Shown one piece after another: positions 23,732-34,850 of a stretch of 64,000 nucleotides of DNA. Position 1 is the first letter of the stretch. Each line of letters starts with the position of its first letter. Both the position numbers and the translations under genes were made by a program. Origin of the DNA: Pseudisothecium myosuroides. Taxonomy: Eukaryota; Streptophyta; Bryopsida; Hypnales; Lembophyllaceae. The stretch spans positions 10,915,296-10,979,295 of the forward strand of contig OX637292.1 in assembly GCA_951799445.1 (NCBI GenBank), written 5' to 3'. The notes beneath the pieces are model-generated. The model saw nothing but the letters and a program-made list of their open reading frames with translations, ran no database searches and had not been told where the DNA came from.

Positions 23732-25800
23732 GATATCAGCACACAGGCATCTTCACTCGACCGTGCAAATCCGGCATGCAAATCAGCGGAAACCGTCGGT
23801 GAAGAGTGATGCTCACAGGAACTCTGGGAAAGTCCCGCACTTGAACTCTTCGACCTTGATCAGTGGTTTAGTAGAACAGGCCGAACCTTAAAACCACATA
23901 ACACAACCCACACACTAGACGACCACTTGCTGAGGGTGCCAACGCCCGTCTGACGCAAGTCCTACATCACATTCAACAAAAAAGGGTGAATCCCAAAGTT
24001 CTAAGATGGTTGTGTGTGCTACTAAGCAAGAAGGTTGTCACAGCAAGTACAACAAAATTGAAGACACCTGATCCACACAGACCACTTCTGACTTGTTCGC
24101 ATAGACTCTACTACATACTTACGGATCGAATACCAGAGCCCGATTAAAAAGTCACTAGGAAGTAATCTGCACTGCATTCAATCGCTTGTACTTTACTATC
24201 CATTATGAACTTGAGACAAGAAACAATCGACAGAATTCAGTCAATGAAAAACAGGAAAGTCTGACCTGCAAAACCTGTCACCTAATCAAGTTTCGATGCC
24301 GCTGCGACAACGAAAAAAATAAATTGAAACACGGCCCCCAAAATCCACCACTCAAAACCTTCGATTCAAACCACCAAGCACATTAAGGGCTGAGACGAGT
24401 AATCATCAAGAAAGAATCAGATTCAACAGAAAATTTTAAGATTGCTGAGTACAGTAGGGGTAAGTGTTGTCGAAGTATATTAGCAATACCAATCTATGCC
24501 TGTCATTTCTTTACCTTTCTAGACACAACTCAATGCAGGTGGCACACAATACACTATTCAATCCGCTCCTCCGCAACAAAATTCGAAACTTTTTGATAAC
24601 TTGTGATTTTCTCACAAAGCACGCCAGCAAAGGAAAAAGTTACGTAGATATATCGTGAAGCAATGCAATAGGCCAGGTTGACAATAACATGGATAACACT
24701 TAAGAAACAGCAGACAAGCCGCCTGGACAAGGTATCACCCTGCTCTTCTTTCGGTAATTCATACTAAAATTTAAGTTCACGCGGATAAGCCATGTCCGAG
24801 AACTGCAATGCTACATACAGAAAAACGCTTAATCAATCCCATCGCACAATGTCAATCATTATGGACACTGGACTTCTCAAATCTGGAATTCGAGAATGAC
24901 AGCCTCAGTTTCTACAAAACACAAAGAGAACGAGAGCTCACCTACCAGACCCAAGCAGGAGCACCATAGCGAGAAGAGAAAAGGAAAATCCACCGAAAAT
25001 TAAACATTGTCCCTTCTCCTTCTAACAACTAAGTTCCACTAAAGAGACATTCCACAAGCTGCACTATGAATCCCTTTCCAACTGTCTCTCGCTATGGAGT
25101 TCATTGTTCGCATTCTCGCCACTATGCAACTCGGACGAGGGTTTAATTTCTGGACACACCAGCACCGACGCAATTTCTAACCGCTTGAATGTTCCGTGCT
25201 AGTGTTTCACAGCTTTCTTACGTAGAGGAAACATGATCTGATCCAACTCCTAAGGAACGGAGAGCGAAGGAAGAAAACAATCACAACACGCAGAAGCAGA
25301 AAACTCCAAAACTCGGTTGTAACAACAAAACTCGTAACACAAATATTCCAGGCGCTGCACTACGAACACTATTCCAAATTTCTCACGCCGTTGCTCTTCT
25401 GTCAGGAGGAGCAAGCTCAAGCGCTCGTAATTTACCTTGCAATGGCCTACTGATCACACAATGGCTTCCTCCGACTAGGATGGAAGCGGTCAAGGCCGAA
25501 GAATGAGCACAGAAGCTGCCTCCAACGCTACCGACAGCCCGAGATGTTCGAGGTACACTCTGCTCAAGGAGTTGGCCGCTTCATAACACCATAAGGAGGC
25601 CGGCTTCTTCACTAAACCCTCTCTCGCACAAGCCTTAGAAAAAGCTTCGACACCGAAACAAAGCTTCACTGAGGAATTTTTAGGAGCAGAGCAAGTGTTC
25701 CTCTGCAACTACAGTAACTTCCCATTTCGTCTGCAACTACTGTTCCTCGATGCGGGATACTGGGTTGAGCCAGACAATTATTTTGGGTTTCTTTGGTGGT
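23732..25800 (-). promoter_or_regulatory. Conserved upstream leader region of TNL copy A
   Basis: About 2 kb upstream of the A start codon is conserved in copies B and C, including splice-like signals on the minus strand. A donor caag|gtaaat ends a putative first leader exon at 25,436. A pyrimidine-rich acceptor and a gtgagc donor bound a 308 nt exon at 24,942-25,249. That exon holds decayed coding-like pieces (see the findings). The region reads as promoter plus spliced 5' leader, or as a fused fragment of another gene. The transcription start cannot be seen; the homology fades at about 25,700-25,800. Confidence 0.45.
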
Positions 25801-25854
25801 AGAGCGACTTGCACCCCTGGAACGCATGCAAGCAAGGTAGAGCCACCCATAACC

Positions 25855-26760
25855 GACCCTATCTCTTCTATTAAGTTTGCATGGTATATTCTTCTATATT
25901 CTTTTCTATTAAGTTTGTATGGTATATTCTTCTATATTTGGGTGCCATATTTGTTTGTTTGTCACGGTGAGATCTCCTGGACCGTGCGTCCCCCGGTTGC
26001 GTGCTTGGTACCAATAGAAAGCCCTCGGCGTGAAGGGGTGCACGGGCTTAGTTTCGTGGCGTTCCAACTCACGGTGTGAAAGTTATGGATTTTTGAGTTA
26101 TTTTTTGTTCTTTTAAAATTACTAAATTATGCTAAATTATGTATCTTTTGAACCCTGCGTCAAATTATCACGTTCTTGGTATTGTTGGAAAGCCCTTGGT
26201 GAGGAGGGATGTATGGGCTTTGTTTTGTGGCATTGGGACCTATGGTGGATAAGTTCTGGATTTTTGAATTATTTTTGGTTTTTTAAATGACTTTTACTTT
26301 TGTTTTGGGTGTGGCTACACTAGTCTCTTCTATTAAGTTTGAATGGTATATTATGTGCCATATTTGTTTGTTTGTTACGTTGAGATCTCCCGGACCGTAC
26401 GTCCCCCAATTGCCTGCTTGGTACCAATAGAAAGCCCTTGGCATGGAGGGGTGCGCGGACTTGGTTTCGTGGCGTTCCAACTCACGGTGTGAAAGTTATA
26501 GATTTTTTTAGTCATTTTGGATCTTTAAAATTACTAAATTATGTTAAATTATGTATCTTTTGAACCAGGTATCAATTTGTCACGTTCTTGGTACCATCGG
26601 AAAGCCCTCGGCGAGGAGGGGTGCACGGGCTTGGTTTCAACTCGTTTGGATCTACAATGTGAAATTTATGGATTTTTGAGTTATTTTTGGTTCTAAAAAA
26701 TAAATAAAAATACATATTATTTTGTTTTGGCTGTGACAACGGTACAAGGCACACTAGTAA
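25855..26760. repeat. Higher-order tandem repeat, about 413 bp period with two sub-units each
   Basis: The phrase cttggtaccaatagaaagcc and close variants occur at about 26,005, 26,174, 26,418 and 26,588. Each is followed by an aggggtgcacgggctt-like string. Spacing is 169, 244, 170, so the larger unit is about 413 bp. Both large units start with tctcttctattaagtttg and a gatatatt-like string, then tttgtttgtttgt and gagatctcc. Sub-unit 1 of each large unit carries ttcgtggcgttccaactcac. No coding function is seen. Confidence 0.8.
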
Positions 26761-27200
26761 GGAATTATGACATGATCTGGAGTAGTGAAGGCAAAAGGTA
26801 GATATTTTTTAGAGTTACGTCTATAGAAATGATAGGGATTGCAAGAAATTTGGTAATTTTATCATTTGAATTGAAATTACTATAAATTTTGGGAGGCAAA
26901 AAGTGCTCTAGACCCATGGCTAATGTCTAGACTCTTCTAATTCCGATCATTCAAGAATTTTTTTCCTAATTTTATTTCCTAGTTTCTTTTCACAATTTGG
27001 GACATGTGTCATGTATTTATTAGTTCCAACCTTGAAAAGGAAAAAAAAAACATTCTAAGCTTGGTCAGAAATATGTGCACTATAGATTAGGAATGGGCCA
27101 CTGGTCAGTAATGGGTGGCTCTACCTTAATGGAGAAATGGATAGCATCTTCTATATGTGTACATTGATCCACAATATTATTTATCATTAGTAACTTTTAT

Positions 27201-29245
27201 TTAACCCATAAATGCCGCGTAGGACGTTTTTGAGCCGAAAAATGACAAAGAATCTCTCCATGCATGACAGAAGTGCAACTATTCATCCTCCAAATTTTGT
27301 GGGAAAAGGAAAGATCATCTACAGTAGTTTGACTTCCAATGAGTGCTTTTGTTTCATTTTAATCCAACAATTCACACGGTGACCAACAAATGATTTCCAA
27401 GGTTATGAGCATGTCATATAAGGATTAAATATTGAAAAATCTAGTAAATTTTTTTAGAAGGTTTTGGCAATTTTATTCATTTTTTAAAAACATTTTTCTT
27501 AGCAATAATTAATCAAACCAACCAGTGCCAAAATTAGATAAGATTCTAGAAAAAATGTGCAATAAAAAATTGGCTAAGTTGAAATAAAAAATTGGGTTGA
27601 ATTGAACCTAAAAATTTGGTTGAGTTGAACCTTGCAAGATGTTCTTGTCCAACATCCATGGATTTTGGATTCATATTTGAAGCCCCTATCCATGTCATAT
27701 AAATCGCACTCTACTAGAAATTGTAGAGCCATGGGTAGTGACATAGATTTGTGGGCTGTCTTTTGAGTGGATAGTGAGGGACGCCTTCACCATCCACTCA
27801 AAAGACCCCACCTGATTTATTTTTTAATTAAAATTCCTCCCCCCCTAATGCATTTTTAATGGGGTTAAGTTTTAAAAAATCAATTAAATTTTTTTTTCCT
27901 CACCCCACCCCCCACCCCTCCTAGCCCTTTTGTAATTTTGAGGTGGGGTGGGAGTGGCAATGGATATGGGATATATCCATTGCGTATCCATTGCGTATTT
28001 GTATTTGTACCAGGTGTATATCCGTATGCATATCGTGTACATATACTCGAATCCATATACGTATCGTACATGTACCACCTATCGCATATAATCTGTATAT
28101 AAATCAACGGCAGGAGGAGGGGGAGGAATTTTTTTCCAAAAAAAATCAAGGGCTGTCATTTTTTTCCATGGGAGGGGGGGCAACTAATTCCCAGGAGGCC
28201 AGGAGGGTGTAATCACAGTAGATAGTGACAAATAATTGCATAATATATGAGTTTTGCATGCAAGTTTTTGTACACCTCTGTTTAGGTCAACACAAGGTTG
28301 AAAGATTTAAAACCATTCATTTGGAGTGTGAATTGCAATTATAGGTTATATTTTACTAATACACAAGTGAAAATTATAAATTTTCAAATAAATAATATAT
28401 ATCCTTTTTCATTTTTTTGCATTTGGGATGAATTAACAAAATCAACACTAGAAGATGCCTTAAATTGTTCTACAAGTGCATGTTTGTAGCGACTTTAGCA
28501 AGATCCAAAATCACTCACAAAAAGCTCTAAATATTGACTTTGCAATCATTTGGGACTAATATTACAACAAAAACACTATTTAGATCAACTACTATACTAA
28601 CCAAAAACATTCTATAAACTTTGGAACCAAAAATTGAAAAATTCTTTCTAAAACTAACTAAATATATTCAACATTTGTAATTTTCTTAAGATTTTTGTTC
28701 TTTGAGTTCAAAATGTTGACTTCTAATGGTGTTGATTATTTTAGATTTTTTATTTATGTATTGAAGTTGTTTGAATGGTCATTATTTGAACCAAAAAAGT
28801 TTGTTTTCAAAGTTAGACATACCTATAACCCTTATAATATAGAAGATTTGCAAAGAGAAAGTTGTGAAAGATGTTTGCTTAGGCAATACTCTGTACAAAT
28901 GCTAAAATTAGAATGCTCAAAAGTGCTCCAAAAACCCAATTTTTTTCCACAAGTATCTATTATCATGATTTTGATTTGAAATTTTTTTAGATCATTTTGA
29001 AGTGTGGAAAAAAAGATATGGTGATTTGGAGTGAAATCCAAAGTGCCTTTTCCATTCTCCAAAAATTTACCAAAAATCACATAGTCGATCATTTTTTGAT
29101 CGGATTGCACCAATGGATTTAGCAAAAAAAATCATCTAGGATCTCTTTACTATTTACAAACTGTTAGTGAGGTTAACATTTTGACTTTTTCTACAAATGT
29201 GGTTGTAGAAGCCACTTGGTAGCCTTGTAGTCCTTTAGGGGTTAA
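27201..29245. mobile_element. TTAA-ended repeat of about 2 kb, with sequence shared at 56.2-60.2 kb
   Basis: The left end is ttaacccataaatgcc and the right end finishes tcctttaggggttaa, matching the TTAA family ends imperfectly. The stretch from about 27,440 to 28,900 is collinear with about 56,245-60,190 once three insertions there are removed. It lacks a transposase ORF. Around 27,890-28,200 a G/C-run and pyrimidine-purine patch interrupts the homology. It may be a longer member of the TTAA family or a composite bounded by two family ends. Confidence 0.5.
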
Positions 29246-29829
29246 GATAATGAAAAGTTAAGTTAATGGGGTCACTTATTACCCTTTTGAAATTACCCTA
29301 ATTTAGGGTCAATGTCTGCATAAGTAAATAAAAATTGTAAAAAGTGCCAACTACTATCTTGTGATTGGCTGAGGGTGATGTAGACCTTTCAAAATCTAAT
29401 GTGGAAATTCCATTTTTGAACTTTGAAGCTCACCTTTATGTATGATAGTATCATAAGCACAATCAATCTATATTTCTTTGTAAAAATGATGTGTTTCAAA
29501 GCATTGAGATTGTGGCATTCAAATGTCAAAGCTCTTCATCTAAGTTTGGCTTAGCATAGATTTAAAGTTCAAAATGGATGCAAGCCCTTGAGGGACAAAA
29601 TGGATTTTGGATAGACTCCTTGGGTCTCAATTTTTGTCATAAGTTTTTGAAACTTTTTTTGAAGATATGAAAACTACATCAACTTTTTGTGAATATAATT
29701 TTTATTTCATTTGGTACCCAAGATGTGTGGCCTGTGCTGACAATAACTAATTTGACTTGGCAAGAAACACTTCTTCTGTAAGAAACTGACTTTCAGCTCC
29801 AAGACCAACCACTTATGTTACCTCAGTGA

Positions 29830-30250
29830 TTATTCACAATGTCCAATGTTTTTAAGGCGGTCCTTTATGATCAGCCTAGCCCTTTGCATGTGAACATCTA
29901 TCCAACAACTTGAAGGAGCAAGTCCATTTGACGTATTGCAAATGCGCCTACTACAGAGCACCATAATAAATGGGAGAGTGCTGGTAATGTCAAAGGAACA
30001 ATCTTGGGAGTAACCATGCTTTCCTTCCTTGGACTTGGAGTCATAATCTTCCTTCAATCTGGAAATGAGTCCACGCAAAAAGTTTATCAAATCACACTTG
30101 GCATGTACTTACTTCTACAAAATGAACTTGGTAAAAGACAAGTTCATACATTCTTCAAGCTTCAATTTCAATGAAGTGAAATGCCTCTTCAGTAGGGCTA
30201 ATATCATCAACGTTCCAAACAAAAGTCTTCAATTGATCTAGAAATCCAAG
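29830..30250 (-). pseudogene. Fragment of an unidentified protein-coding gene
   Basis: Two stretches on the minus strand look protein-like against an AT-rich background. One, about 30,150-30,245, reads LSEILGFLDQLKTFVWNVDD and on to a stop. The other, 29,830-30,090, reads through GLISRLKEDYDSKSKEGKHG and on to RLIIKDRLKNIGHCE and a stop. They lie in different frames with an intervening stop, so they may be two exons or a decayed gene piece. I do not recognise the family. No other copy occurs in the window. Confidence 0.4.
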
Positions 30251-30859
30251 AATCTCAGAGAGCTTGGAATATGAGACTGAAAGACTTTAGACTAAAGTTA
30301 CACATATAGCTTCAAAAATATCAATTTTTTTTGGCAAATATTGTATTTTGATGAAATATTTTTTATAGCCTTATTTCCATCCTCATTTGTCTTTCACATC
30401 AATTGAATTCTTTGTCGTTACAATGTGTACTTCCAATATTTTAAACAGTATCAAAAATAACAATTTTAATACAAATAGTACATAACCACGATAATAGGTC
30501 CACAATAATAGTTCCACGGTAATATGTCCAATAATTTAACATAAATTCAAAAAGTTGACCAAAATTATGAAATAGAATCTTTTGCAGAAATATTATTGAG
30601 TTTTCTAATGCTTTTTCAATTTCTGAGTTCACCACTTACATAATCCCCGCTTAGCGCTGACAAGCTCATGCTCGCACACTCACAAAATAGCACCAATGGT
30701 ATCCAGAATATCACTTGCTTGAATCATATTTCACAATAGAAATTGGCCAAAATATGACTAGCAACAGTCACATAATGATCACAGTCATGTCAAAAATATG
30801 ACTCTATATTTTTTTGAATATGAATACATTCAATGATAAAATTACGAGTAATATTCCAT

Positions 30860-31215
30860 GTAAACTGCCACATCAGTCAAAAATATGATTTATAGGAGAC
30901 ATATTTTACATCAATCAAAAATATGGCTCACAAAAGTCATTCCACATAAGTAAAAAATATGATTCATGAGAGTCATTATCCACATTAGTAGAGAATATGA
31001 ATTACGGGAGTCATTTTCTATATCAGCAAAGAATATGACTCACAAGAATCATTTTTCGTATCAGCAAAAAATATGACTTACAAGAGTTATACTCCATATC
31101 AACTTAAAATATGACTATGCAAAGTCATATGCTACATTAGCCAAATATGACTCATCATATTTATATACTCGTATTCCACGTCAGCTGAAAATATAACTAC
31201 ACAAAGTTACATATC
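30860..31215. repeat. Degenerate tandem repeat, period about 40-44 bp
   Basis: About nine units each contain an aaaaatatgactca-like word followed by an agtcat word and a cacatcagc-like word. Good examples are at about 30,880, 30,918, 30,955, 30,992, 31,030, 31,070 and 31,110. Units share palindromic elements (atgact and agtcat). The array ends just before homology to the TNL 3' flank begins at about 31,260. It is a decayed minisatellite. Confidence 0.75.
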
Positions 31216-33316
31216 ACATAGGCTTTTTTTTCTTTGCTTGAACAAGTCAAGAGAAAGTCAAAAGATTGAAAATGATTAGAAATCTTATAGTTGATCAAAA
31301 ATTGCAGTGATGTAAAAAATATGTTGCAATTAGAATTCTCTTTGCACAATTGAAATATTCATTTACCATATCATCCAAACGAACAACAAAACATTTGATT
31401 AAACAAAAAGTATTTTGCGTAAAAATAAGGTGACTACAATTTGACAATAAGTTATATAGTCAATTTGGAATTTAGCTATATTGAAATATCATTTATCAAT
31501 TACACAAATGGATCATCTCCAACAAATTCATCTTCTTCATGGGATTCACTATCTTATGTAGAATCCCCTTCCCTTGAATTCTAAAAGTGTACAAATCATG
31601 TTTTTTGATCCATACAAAAGAAGATGAAGTTTTCCAAGAAGTTTAGCACAAGGCCTTTTACCTTTTAAGGTATTTAGTTCACCTCTCCCATCTACCCTTT
31701 GGATCCATCGAGCTCCAAATCATCAACATCACTTTCAACATCAATCCAAAGTCTCTCCAAAGATTGAAATGACTTGAAATCTACCAACTTCTCAAAATGG
31801 TTTGGAGGCACACCACAAAGTGTCAAAACCTTCACACAAAGACAATCTGCTCCTTCCAAATTTATCACTTTTTGGTAATCATTGACATGAACTAAATGCA
31901 AGGAGGTACATAGCCTCAAGTCAGGCATGTGAACTAAAGATTTCAAATAGACCAATTGCACATGCTGCAGAGAATTGTAGATGCCTCCATACTCATCCTT
32001 GCTTGAATTCTTGGATAATGTGATTGTCACCAATTTTGGAAGGTCCTTGAGTTCTAAGTCACAAAGGCAATCAAGCCCATCCAAATTCAACATTGTCAAA
32101 TCATGACATTTGAAAAGTTGGAGTACCACAAGATTGCTCAACTCTTGCATTCTCTTGCTTGCAACAAGTTGCACGTTTGCAGGGGTCATAAGAGAAATGC
32201 GGAGGCTAATAAGATTTTACCAACATTTAATTGGTGTCAAAGAATCACCTCTCAAATTCATTCCTCCAAGTTGAAATACACCCCAAGCATTCTTCAACTC
32301 ATTCACTTTATAGTCCGTTGCATACCACTCAGCAAACTTCAAATATATTGAGGGTACACTAATTTGGTAGCTCACTTCACCATCTAGGTTCTCCGTATGG
32401 TTGAAATTGATCTTGCCAAAATTTTCTAAATCCAACAATTGCATCAAGTGATAAATGCACATTCTTGTATTAGATAATAGAGAAAAAAATCTCTACAGTA
32501 GAACTAGTCATGTACACCAAACACAACATAAAGGTCTAAGCAAGTGCACATGCTATACCTACATAATCCAATGAATCAATAGAACGTGCAATCAAAGACA
32601 TTGTTCTCCAAAAAACTCCCACAAATTGCCAACTAGAATTCTCAATAAAAGATGATGGATACTCACCTTTCTTCCGATAATTGTTAGAGATTCATCATAA
32701 AGTTGACAAAGCCAACTAATGTCATCACCACAAAAGGTATCACCAAAATCCCACCGATAGACCCTATCTCTCAAATAGAGTGCGAGATCCAAAAATAACA
32801 ACTTTTCACTAAAGTCAAAAGTACTGAATTGCAGACCCCAAATACCAAAGTGATCTTTTGATGACTTCAATACATCCTTCACTAAGTTTGTCTCCTTCTC
32901 AAGATGATCTTTTGAAACCAAAATTTGATTTCTCTTTGCTCTACCAAATTGAGAAAAGAAATCTGCCAATGCTATCAAGGCCATGGGGTGATACAATCCA
33001 CCCATTGAGGAATGAAACCAACATTTCCGTATGCAAATTTCAAGAATGTTTTATTCTTCACTTGTTAATTCAGAAATAGCCTTCATAGGAGCATCACATC
33101 TTATAAAAAGAGCTCCAACTTCTTCAACCTTCAATGTTGGCATTGGCGTGTACAATTTCATATTGGGTAACAAATCTTCAAGAATTGCTTTGCTACTTGA
33201 AGTGACTATTATTTTACTCTCTGGATTAAATCCCATTGTCAAATAGTCTTGGACTTCTTGCAATAAATGTGCATTACAGGTGATATTGTCAACCACCAAG
33301 AAAACAAGCTCCCGCT

Positions 33317-34850
33317 TGTCATCATGTGCTTAGACATCAATGGAAGTTCCGTTCCTTATCATCAAATAACATGCGTATTATCTTGCAAGAATTAGGTGCG
33401 AGAAATCATAGAGGGAATGGGGGATTTACTACTAGTGTTTGAACCTAAAATCACTTGTGCATGACATGTGCAGTGTTAGGAGTTCAAGACTTTTAATGTC
33501 ACTAGAAGTAAAGTACTACATAGGCATGTTGACGAGTTTGAAGAAATAAGTGTCATTAAAAGGCGCAATAGAGACTTTGGGCCAAAATTATGAAGCTTGT
33601 ATTTATTTTTATTTTTATTATCTTATATCAAATCAGTACAACAATTTAGAAAACAAAAACAAAGATTAGGATTCTATTCCTTGATCTTATCAAATTGTCT
33701 TAAAATTTGTCTCTTGAGCTATCTTATAAACAATATATTTAGCACATTTATGCTACAAAATTTCATCTCAAGAGCTTGTCTTAGAAGATTGTCTAACTAA
33801 GTGGTCCTCTGTTGATAGAGGTGATTTTATTAACTTGACCATTGAACTACAATGGGATCAATAGAAGTGCAATTGTCAAGCACTAAATCTAATGTAAAAT
33901 GAACAAGAATTAGAATTTATATTAGAATGGTGAGTTCAGATCAAGTACCTTGACATTTTGTAAGACTGAACCATACAGGACACTGGAAAATTCATTACCG
34001 TGTTCATAGCCAAATTAGCTTGGAATTACATTTTTGGATATTAGAACCTACAAATTATAGTATTCTAATATAAGTAGCTCAATCTGTTGACACTAAAAAC
34101 CTAATAGTTAATCCCTAAAGTACCAAAGTCCCCTCGGGGGACACTTCAGATTTCGAGCAGGTCCGTGTGGCCTCAAATTTTGATCTGATTTTTTGAAACT
34201 TTTTTGAAGATAGGGAATCACATTAGCTTTCTAAAAATATAATTTTTTTTTCAATTGGTGCTCGGGAGCAAAAGTTATGCCATCCTAAAGCAAAAAAGCA
34301 GTTCGGCGGGCAGAAAAAAAAACACAAAAAAAAGTTTTTAATTTTTTAAATTTTTTTCCCTCAAAGATCATGTTTTTGTCTACATCTGAAGCTTTGACTC
34401 ATTCTATTTGGACTAATAATGAGAAAGTTATGGACAATCTTGTTTTTCGGGCAATTTAAGCATCTTCGAAAAAACTAACTTATAGAATTCATTTTTGAAT
34501 GCAATTTTCAAAATTTTTCAAATTTTTTTTTTGACGAGGTCAAGTTTGTTTTCAAGAACAATCCCACCATTGGGATTATGTTGTTTTAATTCCACCTAAG
34601 AGCTGTTAACAATTTAGTATTTTGTTCAATTTTGGACCTACTTCTATTTAACAATTTTTTTATATGTAAAAATCAAGGTTTGACATTCTGAAATTTTTAT
34701 CCCCAACTCTAAACTCAAATGTTCAAGATAAAAAATTACAATTTTTCGTTGTGTAGTGCAAAAAAATCCACAAATGGTTGTCAATCCGTGACACTCACAT
34801 CAATAGAATAGAAAAAAAATTTAACTACAAAACACAAGTGAATGACCAGT
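33317..34850. mobile_element. Insertion or replacement in intron 6 of TNL copy B
   Basis: Intron 6 is 1,167 bp in copy A and 1,152 bp in C, but about 2.8 kb in B. Homology to A and C breaks at about 33,316, inside exon 7 just upstream of the kinase-2 codons, and resumes at about 34,850 (cttcaaagttct). The extra sequence contains a truncated TTAA element from 34,108. It removed the original acceptor and about 10 codons of exon 7. The rest of the insert (33,340-34,107) is AT-rich and unrecognised. Confidence 0.65.
34108..34785. mobile_element. Truncated TTAA-flanked element, type II
   Basis: It starts ttaatccctaaagtaccaaa followed by gtcccctcgggggac. The interior is the reverse complement of 10,965-11,905 (shared: cccaccattgggattatg, ggacctacttctatttaac, ttgcactac-type words). 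The far end is missing, so roughly the last 250 bp seen in the full copy were lost, perhaps when it joined the copy B sequence at about 34,850. Confidence 0.65.

Noticed and set aside
27884..28212. ORFs on both strands around 28.0 kb, one Tyr-rich
   Set aside because: They arise from a patch of alternating TA/GTA-rich sequence next to G and C runs; no domain and no conservation in the 56-60 kb copy.
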